A stretch of DNA of 64,000 nt from Artemisia argyi (GCA_030686995.1 CM060687.1:164075323-164139322); one strand, 5' to 3'. Positions 34,506 to 47,664 are shown, counted from the stretch's first letter. Translations and numbers: made by a program. The notes: generated by a model from the letters alone, not told the origin.

Positions 34506-37500
34506 GTGCTTGGAGCAACCCGAGTCGACGATCCAAAGACATATTTCGATAACCTGCCAAAAACAGAAGATTTTGTATTTGGAAACAGTTTTGAATTTGG
34601 TTCCACTGGGTTAGGGGTAAAATCCGAATCACATTCATAGAAAGTATCAATTTGACCATTTTGAACAACTTTCAACTTGCCATCCTGAAGAATGAATTCT
34701 CTACCCGTTGGTTTCCAAACACAATACTTAAGATAGTTCCTAGGCATTCGACTAAGCGTGGTAGTCTTAAAGCGTGCAACTAATCTTTCTATAGATCTGG
34801 ATCTAGCACTAGGTCTTTTTGGAACATACTTCTGTTCAGGCGTAACATTCACATTCTTAGAAACACATTCATCATGAACATCATTAATTAAAGATTTCTT
34901 GCATATTAAACAAACAGAGTCATTACATGCATTAGAACCAATACTTTCGACATTACATTCAGATGAAACATGTCTCTTATTAAAAAGCGATAGATTCCTA
35001 GGGTGTTCTTCTACTTTATTCTTGCTACTACTCGTAGAGGCAGGCGAGACTCTATTGTTCCTTGTATTGCTCCTAGGCTGTAGTCTGCTGCTCCTAGAGG
35101 TGCTTTCTAATCCTGTAGAAGTTGAGGCAAACACATTAGGATTTATATTGTTGTCCTTTTTAGCATCACTAGACTCTTTAGAATTATCCTTTTTGCCCTC
35201 ATAAGTCTTAGATGTGGAGGCAAACGCATTAGTGGGACTAATCCTAAAAAGGCCAGGTGCTATTACTTTTGGTGTTTCGACAACCGCTTTTCCTTTATCA
35301 ACAATCTTTTCATTTTCACTTTTCTTGGGCGAGGGTGTTGGAGTGACTGGTTTTGTAAAATCCTTCTTCTCATCGACTTTTGGAGCAAACCTTGAAATTG
35401 ACATTTTTGGTTTTTGAACCGTGTTTGAAACATTTGGTTTCTCCGAAGTCGACGGTTTTGCAAACTTAGTTTCCTCACCCTTCCCTTTTTGACTTTCAAG
35501 CTGAGCCCTCAAAAGATCATTTTGCTCTTTCATTTTCTTTAATTCACGCTCATACGACAGTTTGTCATATTTGCATTCTTCGCTTTTTCGATCAAGTTGT
35601 TTAAAATATGTCACATTTTCTTTTTCAAGCTTAATAAGAGCATTTTCATATTTTGAAACAATTTCGGAGGTCTCAGCTCTCAGTCTTTCATCGTCATGAA
35701 CAGAATATGTTTGTAAAATGATGGACATAATATCAGTAGACAGAACTGCTTCGAAGAGAGAATCATTTAGGTTTTCCAAAACATTGATTTGCTCAAAAGA
35801 TTCATTTGCCTTCTTTATCAGGGACTTGTGATCCGTGATGAAGTCAGCTGTTTCTTTCAAAAATGCTTGTTCAAAATGAATTACTCGAGCATGGATGTTA
35901 TTAATTTGAGGAGCAAATTCATTTTCGAGAATCTTTTTAAGCTGTAAATGAACCGTGGAATTCCAGTTGATCTCATTAAGTCTCGTTTTAGATTCTAAAG
36001 TCGTTTTAAGTTGCCCAATTCTGGTTTTAAGATCATCAAGATATCCCCGTGCAGCACTTGTGTTAAAAGTGTTGTTTGAGGTAATCTGTTCCATGTTAGA
36101 AATCGATTTGGAAGCAACTACTTTCTTAGAAAACATTTTTGAGAATGGTCGTTTTATGGAAAACACATATGGTTCTTTTTCTGGAACAAAAGTAATTCCC
36201 GAAAGTTTGTTCAATTTGTTGTAATCAATGGGTTTCAAATCCTTTTGTTTCATTTTAGAAATGCTCTCTTCGACATGTTCTATCGTTTGCACAGAATCCC
36301 GAACGACGGGAGGATCATGTTTGGTGTAAAAAACACTACCATTATACAAGACGTTCTGTTCTTCCTGAGCTTTCTTGAGATTACAAGGATTGTTGTTAAC
36401 AAGAGCCATTTTGTGTTTCGTATGGTAAATCGGATTAGTTTGATTTGAAATCATTTTCATTGTTTGACTTGACTGACCCGACTTAACCACTAATTCTTCT
36501 AGATGTGCAATCTTGTGTTCTGACTCTACGATTTCTTCCAAAAGTTTATCTTCTTTCTTTGCAAAGTCCTTTTTCAACTCATCCCTTTCTTTTTCAAGAT
36601 TGGTGTAAGCTGTTTCTTGTTTTGAAAGTTGGTTTGTTAATTCAGAAATTTCTTGTTTTAAAGAGTTAATGGTTTTTGTTGAACTTATTTCAAGATTAGC
36701 AAACTTGGTTTTCCATTCCCTATCTTTAACAAGTAACTTCTTATAACCAATTTCAAATTCTGACTCGCGTTCTTTGTGAATTTGAAAACTTTTTGCATTT
36801 TCCTTGTATCTCTCAAGCTCATTGGTCAATTTCTCATTCGCGGCCTTAACATCGCGATTGACCTTTTTCACTTTCTCGATTTCAATACCACAATTATTTA
36901 ATAATGATTCAAATAAAGCACGTGTTTCCTCATCATTCTCAGCATGCTGCGAAACGAAGCCTCCATTATGATTCACATCTGGAGTTGCTGAAGAAGTATT
37001 GCTACTACTTGGCGTGTCCAGGTATGTATCATAAGTGGGTGCTTGCTTCTCAGAATGCTGTTCCTCATGAGGAGACATATCAAATATATCATTATTATGA
37101 CATGTGTTGAAATTTGATACCTCAGATGGTGCACTGGTGTCATAAACAGGAAGTGTGTCAGAATTCGTGTCATACTTAGCTTCCTGAAGATTCGCCATGA
37201 ATATGCAGTTCGCATCGATATCCTCTCTGTCTTCCATTTCATCCATAAGAGCCATAAAATCATGTTCCTCTGCATTCAACTGAAACCCTGCCTTCTCTTT
37301 TTGTGCCAACAGAACTGCTTTCTGCAAATACTCTAGATCTTTCTTGTTCGGCTTAGTAGGACAGTTCCTTGCCATATGACCTACTCCTTGGCAGTTGAAA
37401 CACTTTACCGGATTACCCTGATTCACATTTCCATAATTCCCAACAACTGGAGCTGCCACATTCCTATTCTGATTACCCATTGCCTGATTACCAACATTCT

Positions 37501-38740
37501 GACCCCTCTGATTTCCAACATGCTGACCCATCTGATTCCCTGCATACTGACCATACTGATTCCCTGCATACTGACCTGCATTCAGCATATTCTGATTACC
37601 CATGTTAATTCCAGTGGCATATCCTTGCTGATTCCCATAAACTCCAACCATTTGGCCTCCGTTGCCCATATTGAAACTCGGCTGAGCTATCTGCCTGTTG
37701 CGAGTATTCGATGAAATCCTTTGGTTGTTGTTTGTTGGTGTAGAATAACGTCCTTGGAATGCTTTTGTCAGAAAAGCAAACGCTTGTGTCAAGGCTGCAG
37801 TAGCTTCATCATTGTCAGTGAATTCTGGTTCTTGGAAATGTGGGTATTGCTGTTGTGGAATAACATGTTGTTGCTGTGGGTAGAATTGTTGTTGGTAGAT
37901 CGGTGTTGGTTGTTGAATGTAGGATGGTTGCAAGTAGTTGTGAGTGGAGGATGATGATGGTTGTTGTTGTGTGTTCACTGGTATAGGTGTTGGTGTATCA
38001 GCCATTAATGCTAGAGGATCATGCTTTTTAGCTAGTAATTCAGCTCTTACTTCATTAGCTTCATCTTGATTTTGCTTCAAGAAGTCATACACTTGATCAT
38101 AAGTAACTTCATGCAAATTCTTTGTTTGATAAACAATAGTGACATATCTTCCCCATTCTGGTTGTAACTCATTCAGAAAAATGGTGTTGTTAGCAATATT
38201 TGTCTGACTGAGGTTGTGTCTTGATAAATCATTCATGATCTTACAGAATCTGTGGTAGTACGTCTCTATGGATTCACCAGGAATTGAAGTAAACTTGCGA
38301 AGTTCCTTAAGCAGTTGTGTTTCCATTTCCTGTTTCCCGATGTCTGTCCCATACATTAACCTCTTGACTCTTTCCCAGACTGCATGAGCACTTACTTCAC
38401 TGTCAACAGTAGCATAAATGGTTTCAGGTAAACCAAGAACGACATAATGAAATGCCTGATCATCAGCTTCAATCTGTTTTCTGTCTTCCACAGTGTATTC
38501 AGTCTCATTCTGTTCTCTGTAGTATGGTTGTACTGGGGGGGTACCATTTGGATCACCAGGGTCTAGTACTTGTGATGGTTTGAAGGGTCCATCCACAATG
38601 GATTTGATGAGAAGACTTCGATTTGTTTTGCTCTTAAGATAACGCATCATACGACTAGCCCACTGTGAGTATCCACCCTTTGACAGCATGGGAGGTCGGT
38701 TTTCGGCACCGGCTGCATGAATGTCTTGCTGCGTTGCCAT
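34502..38740 (-). CDS. gag: Copia gag with long coiled-coil extension (ORF1)
   Basis: 1412 codons, unusually long for gag. Residues about 15-250 are a copia gag/UBN2 domain ('[17 protein letters not shown]', '[20 protein letters not shown]', '[14 protein letters not shown]'). Residues 250-440 are Gln/Asn/Gly-rich with repeated GNQ..G words. One CCHC knuckle is C447, C450, H455, C460 ([14 protein letters not shown]). Residues about 610-760 and 980-1100 are heptad-rich and likely coiled coil. A basic Ser-rich region leads to the end. The frame stops 4 nt into the pol ORF. The protease motif frame is open for about 115 nt upstream, overlapping gag, so the gag-pol junction is a frame change that is either programmed or caused by an indel. 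Role: capsid and RNA packaging; the extension's role is unknown. Confidence 0.9.
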   Translation of the reverse strand: MATQQDIHAAGAENRPPMLSKGGYSQWASRMMRYLKSKTNRSLLIKSIVDGPFKPSQVLDPGDPNGTPPVQPYYREQNETEYTVEDRKQIEADDQAFHYVVLGLPETIYATVDSEVSAHAVWERVKRLMYGTDIGKQEMETQLLKELRKFTSIPGESIETYYHRFCKIMNDLSRHNLSQTNIANNTIFLNELQPEWGRYVTIVYQTKNLHEVTYDQVYDFLKQNQDEANEVRAELLAKKHDPLALMADTPTPIPVNTQQQPSSSSTHNYLQPSYIQQPTPIYQQQFYPQQQHVIPQQQYPHFQEPEFTDNDEATAALTQAFAFLTKAFQGRYSTPTNNNQRISSNTRNRQIAQPSFNMGNGGQMVGVYGNQQGYATGINMGNQNMLNAGQYAGNQYGQYAGNQMGQHVGNQRGQNVGNQAMGNQNRNVAAPVVGNYGNVNQGNPVKCFNCQGVGHMARNCPTKPNKKDLEYLQKAVLLAQKEKAGFQLNAEEHDFMALMDEMEDREDIDANCIFMANLQEAKYDTNSDTLPVYDTSAPSEVSNFNTCHNNDIFDMSPHEEQHSEKQAPTYDTYLDTPSSSNTSSATPDVNHNGGFVSQHAENDEETRALFESLLNNCGIEIEKVKKVNRDVKAANEKLTNELERYKENAKSFQIHKERESEFEIGYKKLLVKDREWKTKFANLEISSTKTINSLKQEISELTNQLSKQETAYTNLEKERDELKKDFAKKEDKLLEEIVESEHKIAHLEELVVKSGQSSQTMKMISNQTNPIYHTKHKMALVNNNPCNLKKAQEEQNVLYNGSVFYTKHDPPVVRDSVQTIEHVEESISKMKQKDLKPIDYNKLNKLSGITFVPEKEPYVFSIKRPFSKMFSKKVVASKSISNMEQITSNNTFNTSAARGYLDDLKTRIGQLKTTLESKTRLNEINWNSTVHLQLKKILENEFAPQINNIHARVIHFEQAFLKETADFITDHKSLIKKANESFEQINVLENLNDSLFEAVLSTDIMSIILQTYSVHDDERLRAETSEIVSKYENALIKLEKENVTYFKQLDRKSEECKYDKLSYERELKKMKEQNDLLRAQLESQKGKGEETKFAKPSTSEKPNVSNTVQKPKMSISRFAPKVDEKKDFTKPVTPTPSPKKSENEKIVDKGKAVVETPKVIAPGLFRISPTNAFASTSKTYEGKKDNSKESSDAKKDNNINPNVFASTSTGLESTSRSSRLQPRSNTRNNRVSPASTSSSKNKVEEHPRNLSLFNKRHVSSECNVESIGSNACNDSVCLICKKSLINDVHDECVSKNVNVTPEQKYVPKRPSARSRSIERLVARFKTTTLSRMPRNYLKYCVWKPTGREFILQDGKLKVVQNGQIDTFYECDSDFTPNPVEPNSKLFPNTKSSVFGRLSKYVFGSSTRVAPST

Positions 38741-39870
38741 TGATGAAGTGTAGATGGATAAAGTTGATTCTTGGATCGTTCCAACGAAATAGGAGTAGAG
38801 TTTAGAGTGAGTTGATGCAAGTTTTTATGGTGAAAATTTTGACTGAAAACCTTAAAACCTCAATAACTTCTTCTCGGAGCGTTTTTAGGCCTCGAAACTT
38901 CGCCTAAATCGATTTAGCGTGTCGTTCTCCTCTGTCTCACGGTCGTTTTGACAGCTGATTCGTCGAAAACGGAGTTACGGTTCAAAAGTTATGGCCGTTT
39001 GAAGTTTGGTCGTCAAAAACCTTACTTTTGTCAAAATTCTTGAAACTTTGCTGTGTTCTCGAAACTTTGAATTCTCGAAGACAGTGTTCTCGATAATTTA
39101 CCCAAGTTCTCGAAAAAAAATTTCAAGTTCTCGATAAATTCACCCAAGTTCTCGATAAGTTACCCAAGTTCTCGAAAAAATTTTCCAAGTTTCTCGATAA
39201 ATTCAGGTTCTCGAAAAAAGAAGAATTTTCGAAAAATTTGGCAGAGTAATTTTTCGAAAATTTCAGCAAAAGAATTCTCGATAATATTTGCAAAATTTCT
39301 CGATAATTTCAGCAAACAATTCTCGATAATTATTTGCAAATCTTCTCGATAAATTGCACTTATCGAAAATTTTCAAAACTTATCTAAATTATACAATTTA
39401 GAAAAGTATCCCAAGTCGAAGTGTTTTTTCTAACTTATACAAGGAAGAAAAACACCGAGTAAACCACGGAATCGTATGATGATAACTAGGATGAGATTCT
39501 CGATAAATGGTAGCCAAATCATGTAGCTCAAAGCACTCCAAAATCAAGTTTGTGTTCCAAGAAACTTGTACTTTTATGCATAAAATCACCAAAACTTGAA
39601 GAAAGTTCCAAACTTGATGATTTTTATCAAACTTTTTGAGATCTCGAAAACAAGTACAAAACCAAAGTCGAAATTTTTTAAGCTAGAAATTTTCAAAAAG
39701 ATTAAAACTTTCTTGTTAGATAAGGTTTATAACACTAGTTTGTAATCAAAAAAGTGTTAAAAACCAAGAAAAACAAGAAAAGTTAGAACTTTTCTAAAAA
39801 AAAAAACGTGAAATATGGCTTAAAAAACACGAACCACACAAACTCTCAACCCTCCTAAATCATTGTTAGG
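38741..39870 (-). other. 5' leader of the copia element with TTATCGAGAA repeats
   Basis: An untranslated leader of about 1.1 kb. Between about 39058 and 39365 the words ttctcgataa and ttctcgaaaa recur more than a dozen times at irregular 15-30 bp spacing (TTATCGAGAA in element sense). Confidence 0.75.
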
Positions 39871-39884
39871 CGATTGATACCACT
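39871..39884 (-). promoter_or_regulatory. Primer binding site of the copia element
   Basis: Directly inside the 5' LTR the minus strand reads AGTGGTATCAATCG. TGGTATCA is the usual complement of the initiator tRNA-Met 3' end. Confidence 0.85.
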
Positions 39885-40282
39885 TGTAGGACCTAAAATA
39901 TACCAACTTTATCACAAATATAGAAGATTAGAAGAAGAAAGATGGTGACTTGGTGAGAGTATATGGATTGTATATGTGTAACTAGAGAGATGGAAAAATG
40001 AGAGAATATTATTAAGAAACACACACAATACACACACAAGCACACACCTCAAATGACTTATTTGAGGTGTTTATATAGTTAGACATATGACACTCTAATG
40101 GGCTTGGTCATGGATTGGACTTTTACATTAAGTATAGACTAGTTGTAATACATAACTTATAACCTATTAGATTAGTCCAAACCATAAGCCCATTGACTAT
40201 TCTATTGTAATCTACGACACATTACAAAGTTACATGTATGAGAATGACCATCACTTCTAAATACATATTTTTAATGCTAACA
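39885..40282 (-). repeat. 5' LTR of the copia element (promoter-bearing)
   Basis: It starts TGTTAG and ends CCTACA on the minus strand. A TATA box (tatataaac, minus) is followed by the palindrome at 40046-40068, in which one arm base is changed relative to the 3' LTR (gactta instead of gactca). Confidence 0.9.
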
Positions 40283-40287
40283 TCTAC

Positions 40288-40799
40288 TAACAGAAAACTA
40301 ATACCAACAAAAAATATGAGAATAGGTAGTTTACTCGCATCATTACTTGTTCAAGTACAATAAAAGATCTGTAGCCTTTAATCGTCATTGTTAACAAAAC
40401 AAAACAAAATTAAGCATAAGATAAAGCTATGTATCTCGATTAGGAAGAAATATCCTAAGTTTTTGAATGAACCAAAAATTTAGACCGAGCATAATGGTAG
40501 TTTTATACTACCCGTGGAGCACCTTTACCACGTGCCATCACCACTACGGGTGTACCATGACCGCGTGTGGTGGTACCACTTTTATTGTGGTTCGGTGGTG
40601 CAGACCACCTAACGAAAGGGCAATATGTATGTTTTGGGGTATGTTTGTATAAAGTTAGGTATTTTTATGTGTTTGGTTAAGTGGTGACCACTACGCCTTT
40701 AAAGTTGGTGGTAAGGTGGTGTGTTAAAAAGCTGATTTGTAGATTTACTTCAATATATTATCTCCTTTCTAGACTCCAAAGTCATGTTTCTCTCTCAGA
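40288..40799. other. Spacer with MITE-like GTGGT repeats
   Basis: It begins with the continuation of the sequence interrupted by the copia insertion. At 40475-40735 short ccacta/tagtgg and ggtggt words form imperfect inverted repeats, possibly a PIF-type MITE starting gaccgagcataatgg. No gene. Confidence 0.35.
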
Positions 40800-41560
40800 A
40801 GAAATATGCTTTGGAGCTTTTGGACAGCGCACATATGGGTAATTATAATTCAATTCGAATGCCAGTTGACACGGAAGCGTTCGCATGCATGATCCTCAAT
40901 AGCCTCATTTTGCAGCTTTGAAGATAGTTCTCTGATATGTTTTTGGTCGTTGGACTTTGGGCTCTAACATTATGCCTCCGCTACAGGTTCACTTGTTGCC
41001 TATTCCGATGCTGATTGGGCTGGTTGTCCTACTACCAGGCGGTCTACATCTACATCTGGTTATTGTGCTTTCTTAGAGGATAATCTACTCTCGTGGTCAT
41101 CAAAACGACAACATACTCTCTCTAGATCGAGTGCTGAAGCTGAGTACAAGGCATTGCTAATGCAGGTGCTGAAACTGCTTGGCTTCGTAATCTTCTTCGC
41201 GAGCTTCATACACCATTATTATCTGCCAATCTTGTCTACTGTGACAATGTTAGTACCATTTATTTGACCACTAATCATTTTCAGTATCAACGAACCAAAC
41301 AAATTGAAATAGATATACATTTTTGTACATGATATGGTTGCCCGAAGTCAGGTTTTTGTGCTTCATGTGTCATTTTCAGCAGGATTGCCTTTTGCACTTT
41401 TTGATGAATTTCGTATTTGATCCTCTCTCGCTCAAACTGTGGAGGAGTGTTAGACAGTTATTTTATGTACAAGTCATTGGGCTTTTTGATATTTCTTGTT
41501 AGGCTTAGCCCACTTTGTATATTGAGTTCAATAATAATCCTCAGAAGATTATGTATTGTA
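40800..41560 (+). pseudogene. Ty1/copia RNase H remnant and 3' LTR start
   Basis: Broken plus frames give 'LSQKKYALELLDSAHM', then a deletion, then '[19 protein letters not shown]', 'SRSSAEAEY', '[14 protein letters not shown]' and a C-terminal '..FDEFRI' block. The sequence tgtggaggagtgttagacag marks the purine tract and LTR start (about 41451). Related to the remnant at 10918-11978 but independent. Confidence 0.8.
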
Positions 41561-41592
41561 ATCATAAGTTAATTAAAAAACAAGCCAAATTA

Positions 41593-42250
41593 TCTATACT
41601 ACATATAACGTATGAAGCAGTCTCTCTCCAAAATTTTCAAATTTACAAGAAATAATGCATGGTTTACAAACTTTAATGCACCCAATTTTCAGAATTACAA
41701 CAGAGTAAGGATATTGTACAATAAAAAACAGCATGATGTCATTTTAAGACCAAAATTCTACCAAACAACATTAATGCTATTAAAAACACCCTTTCACCAA
41801 AAATTACAACCATTTAAGCAAAATGTATAATAGATTTTAAGTAAATACAAGTAATAAAACACAAAGCACAAGTATGTAAAGCACAATGATTTTAAGGTCA
41901 ATATTCTATTCAACACATCTATACTACATATAATGCATGAAGCACTTTCTCTTCAAAATTTTCAGATTTACAAGAAATAATGTCTGGTTTACAACACTTT
42001 AATGCACCCAATTTTCAGAATTACAACAAAGTAAGCATATTGTACAAAAAAAAAAAAAAAAAACAACGTAGTGGCATTTTAAGACCAACATTCTACCAAA
42101 CAAGATTAATGCTATTAAAAACACCACTTCACCAAAAATTACAACCATTTAAGTACAATGTACAATAGCTTTTAAGTAAATACAAGTCATGAAACACAAA
42201 GCACAAGTATGTAAAGCATAATGATTTTAAGGTCAACAATCTATTCAACA
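41593..42250 (+). repeat. Two tandem copies of a Helitron 5' end
   Basis: Units of 325 bp begin TCTATACTACATATAA at 41593 and 41918. They share aaaattttca, tttaatgcacccaattttca and aaaaacaccctttcacc-type blocks. The same start occurs in the element interrupted at 62930/63689. No hairpin plus CTRR end is visible after the second unit, so these look like truncated copies. Confidence 0.6.
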
Positions 42251-42655
42251 CATATAATTAATACACTAATTAATTCACCGCTTCACCAAAATATACAATC
42301 ATTTAACCATAATGTACAAGCAAATAAGCCAAGTACTTAAAAATAAAGCCACTAGGCTGGGCATAATGGTCGGTCGACTGGACCGGTCGCCCCTGCGCTG
42401 ACCAAGTCGCCGCCACTGCAACCACAAGATCGATGAAGGTTGAACGGCTCGAAAATTCACAAACCAGTCACCCCTTCGACCGATTAATGCATTCCACAAA
42501 AGAAGAAAAAAAATGTACCGTTACATATCAGACAAAAATGAAGATGAAACGAAAGAAGAAAAGAACAATCATCAATGAAGCCAAAACAAACATCAAACTT
42601 AACCCAGCTCAAAACCACCATCACGATCAACATAAAACCTTAGAGAGAGTTTTCG
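42251..42655. other. Spacer before the gypsy element
   Basis: No gene. The stretch 42355-42420 is GC-richer with ggtcggtcgactggaccggtc-type inverted words. The short 75-aa frame at 42433-42660 is Lys-rich with no family resemblance. Confidence 0.4.
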
Positions 42656-42660
42656 TTTGA

Positions 42661-45600
42661 TGTAACACCCCCAATTTTAAAATATGTGCAGCGGAATTTA
42701 GATTGGGTGTTACTTCATGGAACAACAGTTTAATAGTACAAAATGATCATTATTTTGGTTGTTTTAAAAGATTTACCATTCGAATTTTATAAATATCAGA
42801 GTTTTCAAAATGAGGTCCCAGTGTTTTCAAAGTTTGTTAAATAAGTTTTCGAATGATAGTAAAATTTATAGCCTTTGTAAGAATCCGTGCCCCTCCGTAC
42901 CATCCTTGCTCATTATGAACCTGAGATAAACACATGCTAAAAGTGTCAACACAAGAGTTGGTGAGTTCATAGAGTTTATAAGTAGAGTAGTTGATTTCCA
43001 AGAACCAAAAGAGTTTGTGAGTCCATAGTAGTCATAATAAACGATTTATCATCAAAATCAAAGTGTGAGTAAATCCATAGTGTTTATAGTAAAAAAAAGT
43101 TGATTTATCAAAATCAAAGTTAATATGAAATAGTTTGTTGGTTTTCCCTAACTGGGTCAACACCAAAATAGTTATGATTTGTTAAGTAATAGTGATTTTC
43201 TGCTATATAGTGAACACAATTTCTTCATTTGATAACATTAGTCATTGTAGTTCTGTGTCATGACCACAACACTACTATTCTATTACCCTAAGTCTCATGC
43301 ACTCAACGATTAACAGGTCATCAAATATGATGTAAGGTAACAATGGACCTCTGGTAGGTTTTTACTAGTAACCTATAGGTTTAAATAAAGTGCGTTTGGT
43401 GTCCCATCTTGGCAGACACAAACGGGGATTGTCAGTCCCTAATAGATCTATCCACAACTATTTACGTTCATCCTTCAAGTGATTAAGGTTCATGATATGA
43501 GGGTCTTTTTAGCAATAGCAAACTTAGGCAATAGAAATCAGGTATAACACACAGTTGATAAGTCACTTGTAATCATTTTTATAGCAGTTATCTCTCCATG
43601 AGATATTAAATGTATAAAAATGGTGGGCTATGATCCCACAGTAATATGTAAATAGTTTAACGAGTACTTGTAAAGTATAAAACATGTAGTTGAACATCTA
43701 TCTCCTCCAAAATATTTATAAACAATTATAAAACCAGTAAAAGTAGGGGCTACGACTCACCTTAAGTGATACTGGAAATGATGAAAAGCAAATTCGGGTG
43801 AGATTATGGTAACGGTTTCAGTATAAAACCTGATAAATAAATTTATCTGAGAATCTAACCAAATACTATTTGGTAACTGAATAACGATTAATCGTTATGA
43901 TCAAAATATGATATGCGAATGAAATTCTTATCTTTATAATAATATGACGAGATATGTTATTATTTCTAAAATTTTCCTTTCTTAACCATGATGATAATAG
44001 TACGTAAAGATAATTAGTTAAAATATCGTTATATATATTATTAACGTAAAAATAAAATGTAATGAAAATGCATATGACGTGATGAGGTGACGTAAAATGG
44101 TAAATAAAATAAGAATGTTAAATAAAATATGTGGGTCCTTGTCATTTTCCAGTTTTTACACTTTTTATTCTAACGGTGTTAGCGTTGCACCGTTAGTCCT
44201 TCTTATATAATAATTGCATTTATAGTCCACTACTTGTCCAAAATAACTTTCGAAGCTTGGAATATTAAATAATATCAATTTTCATCCTAAACTTTCTGTT
44301 TTTGACAATTCAGTCCAAGTTTAAATGGTTTGGCAGTTTTAGTCCTTCTAAGCGTCGTCGCATTGCATTTTTAGTCCAAATTAACAAAAATCATAGGAAA
44401 AATTTTATAAAAATTTCCGAGGCTTATTTTAGTAATAAAAGGCTTATTTCCACAACTTATAAAGTTTAGAGCTTATTTTTCAGCTTATGGGCTTTCAAAC
44501 GAACCAAAACAAAGGCCCAATAATGTTTTAAAAACGTACTTCGTGAGACGAGTTGAGCTCATCAAAATTATCATTTTTCATGTTCTATTTTCATATCAAA
44601 AATTCTCAATAAGCCAGCTTATTCAAAGAGCTTAAAAAGTGCTTAATGGGCTTAAAGGCCCACCTCGTTATTTTATTTTGTTTTAAAAACTAGTTTCTGC
44701 GATTCACTTGGGTGAATATAGAGTGTCTGATACGTGGGAATCGCACCAGGCTTTAACTCTCGAAGGATCTCAAGAAGCTTAAAACCCCCACCAGGCAGTG
44801 TACTTGATCGTTGTAGTATAGTATAGTGACAAGTACCGGGGGATTGATCGTTCAACTCACGAATAGTGTCGCTAGGATTAGAAAGCCTAAAAACTAGGTC
44901 TAGAGGTGAGAGATGATTCTTTTTGTATTTTTATATTTTTATAAAAGCAATTAAAATCTCGGTTTTAGAAGAGTGGGCGGAATTAGTTTCTATTCAACTA
45001 ACCTAAATTAACTAAGATGCAATCAAAATAAAATAACAAAAATGAAATGAAATCTAATTAAACTAATGGTGTAAATAATGATGGGGAAAGTTATGTTTAC
45101 TTAGGTTTCATTGCTCCCTAGATATCTTTTACAGGTTGATAATTTGTTACAATTGCATGGATGACGGGTCGTATTCCTTAATACTAATCGTAGGGCAGTG
45201 TACAATATTCCCTAACTCTATAGGATCCTACTTCACTCCTATGTCGAGCCGTTAGAAGCTCCTAACATGGGATCATTAGAATTCTCCTACGCATTAAATA
45301 CAACCAAAAATCATAGTACACCTCTGATCATGTTTCTTAAGATGTTCAAGCAAGTTACCAATGGAAGTCTGCTAGTTTTCTCAAGCCTAACATCGAATAC
45401 AATCATCTGTAACAACTATAAACAAACAATCAACCCATAATTAACATCAAGGTTTCACTACATCTAAGCAAACAGAAAAGAGATCTAGCCGAGCATGTTA
45501 AATTGAAGATAAGTGTAAGATATATTCAAGCAACACATAGACATATTGATTAAATTGAAAGAGTACTTATCTCAAATTTACATGAAAAGATCAAAGGGTT

Positions 45601-47664
45601 GAAACCCTTGAAAAAGCTGGAAAAATTCGACCTAGGGTTTCTCCCTCAAAGTTGCACACTAATGAATGAAATTTGGAAAACTATATATAGATTTTACAGG
45701 ATGATGGCGTCAAGAAGGAAATTCTGACACCGTCAACTCGCCATCCATAATGAAATCGGATTGCCTAGATCCACTTTTGACGCCGTCATGTGTAATTTTG
45801 TTCTGGGACGTCACTAACATTTGGACCATGAAGGCCTATGGTGACGCCGTCATGTCCCTGGTACAAAACTCTCTGGACCATCACAGACTTTATCCACTTC
45901 CACCTCCTGTATTACTCTTGACGCCGTCATTAAGAATCTTGTGACGCCGTCAGGTACTGTTCCCAGCAAGGAAAATTAAGACTTTGCCGTTTTCTTCACT
46001 TTTATGCTCCAAAAACGTCCAAAATGCTTCCTTTTCCAGAATTCACTCCAAAAGTACCTAAAATGACAAAAAGAACAATTTAGGGCAATATTTGATCAAA
46101 TGAATTTGAATCCGGGCTAAAATGACCCCAAAAAACGGTTCACTTTTCGCCTCATCAGTGTCGAGACGCGAGTATTTTTACATGTGATCTTTACAAGATT
46201 GATAGCTTGTTAGGTAGTCTAATGGGTTGTGAAATAATATCGTAGGCTTGTTAAGTTAGATTTCAAAATATACGGTCATTTCTATATTGCATGGGACGCG
46301 TTTAGTAAATGACTTAGAATATTTCTAAGTGTTTAGAGTTTTTATACCGATTTAAGCAAGTTCCAAAATAAGTTCGTATGGTGTATGTAACGTAAAAATA
46401 AAGGTTAAATAAGTGTGTATCGTGACTCCTAGGCCTTCCAAGATAGAGGCTTGTCACATTTTGTGTCTTTACATGTAATTTATACGTACGAAATATATAT
46501 AAATGAGCCTATATACGCTCGACATGAAAATAAACAAGATGCATGGACGTTATTTAACGTGTAGAAGGAATTCAAAAGAAGGTCTAAGAGACTTACAATA
46601 CTCCTAGAGTGATAGAGAGTCGTGGGTGATGAAGGAAAACCAAGAAAATCCCACGTTAGCTTATAAATCCGAGAAACGATTTATAAACATAAACCCGATA
46701 CAACACAAAAGCTACTAAACTTGTGAATGAGTTGTTCCTGATCCTTCAGTAACATTTTTACGAGTGAGTAAGAGTTGAAAGAGAGTATTGAATGAGTGAG
46801 GGAAGGTGGTGAATGAGGAGTAGTTATATAAAGAGTTTAGGATACGTAAAGTTTCAATAATGCAAGGAACATGAACCACTATGCATTGTCAGTGAATGAA
46901 CAACTTTAGGTGGCTTCACTTACATTCTATGACTTTAAGAATTGCATGTGTGAGCTTAAAATAAGGATGCATGTCTTTGTGAGTCATGTGCATGTCGACA
47001 ACCATTTTTAAATTTATACGAATTGGCAAAATGAATAGGACTTGGTTTCTAACTGATGAATGTCGACTTCTAACATAAATTTACACTTGAAATGTTATTA
47101 GGAGTTTATAGAAACAAACGGGAGTTAAATGGTGGAGTTTTGAATTAATTGCATGTCGAATGGGTTGTTTTTGGACTAAACACTTTTCCTCGTGTTAACA
47201 TAGTAAAACTCGACATATGATTATGAGATTTGACACACTAGTAGTCGGCTAGGTGAGAAATGAGGTGGTGCAAAAATATATAAATGTCGGGTGTAAGAAT
47301 TGGGTGTACGAGGTACGTTTTGAAGCATGTTACTTATCGATTTTATGAAATTTAATTGAATGTGAATTTGGGCTTTAAGATCTTGGGCCGAAACTAGTTG
47401 GGTTGTGTGGTTGGGCTGAAATTAATTAAGGGCCCATTAGGTGTAGTTTAAGGATAAATTAAGATTAGTGAAATATTTAAGTTTCGTTAAACGTGTCGAG
47501 AACTTGTTTCGTCATTTGGTGAATTTTGCAATATCGTAATCATGACCATTTAATATAATAAGAAAAATTTCAAATTTTTCTGTAAAAATGGTGATTAAAA
47601 TAATGACAAAGATTAATATATAAGTAACCATTGTTAACTATATGGATTTTTGCGAGGTTTTACA
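42661..47664 (-). repeat. 3' LTR of the gypsy element
   Basis: Same ends as the 5' LTR. Without the insertion at 44728-46162 it is about 3.57 kb. Numerous scattered substitutions relative to 51633-55185 indicate an older insertion than the copia element. Confidence 0.88.
44728..46157. mobile_element. Solo LTR nested in the gypsy 3' LTR
   Basis: It starts tgatacgtgg, ends gcctcatca (TGAT...ATCA), with TSD gtgtc at 44723-44727 and 46158-46162. The 5' gypsy LTR shows the uninterrupted site (gagtgtcgagacg at about 53683). It carries four exact TGACGCCGTCA motifs (45779, 45842, 45919, 45942) plus variants near 45704 and 45725. No internal region remains. Confidence 0.88.

Larger units (their letters stand above)
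28051..40282 (-). mobile_element. Near-intact 12.2-kb Ty1/copia retrotransposon
   Basis: TSD tctac at 28046-28050 and 40283-40287. 3' LTR 28051-28458, 5' LTR 39885-40282. The LTRs differ by 3 substitutions plus one 10-bp indel (an extra gggcttggat in the 3' copy), so insertion is recent. On the minus strand the order is 5' LTR, PBS, 1.1-kb leader, gag (ORF1), pol (ORF2), about 2.6-kb non-coding 3' region, purine tract, 3' LTR. The very long gag and 3' region fit the SIRE/Maximus branch of copia (family knowledge). Domain order PR-INT-RT-RNase H is the copia order. Confidence 0.92.

Noticed and set aside
39058..39365. Possible CRISPR-like array of ctcgataa repeats
   Set aside because: Repeats are short, irregularly spaced and in a plant retrotransposon leader; CRISPR does not apply.
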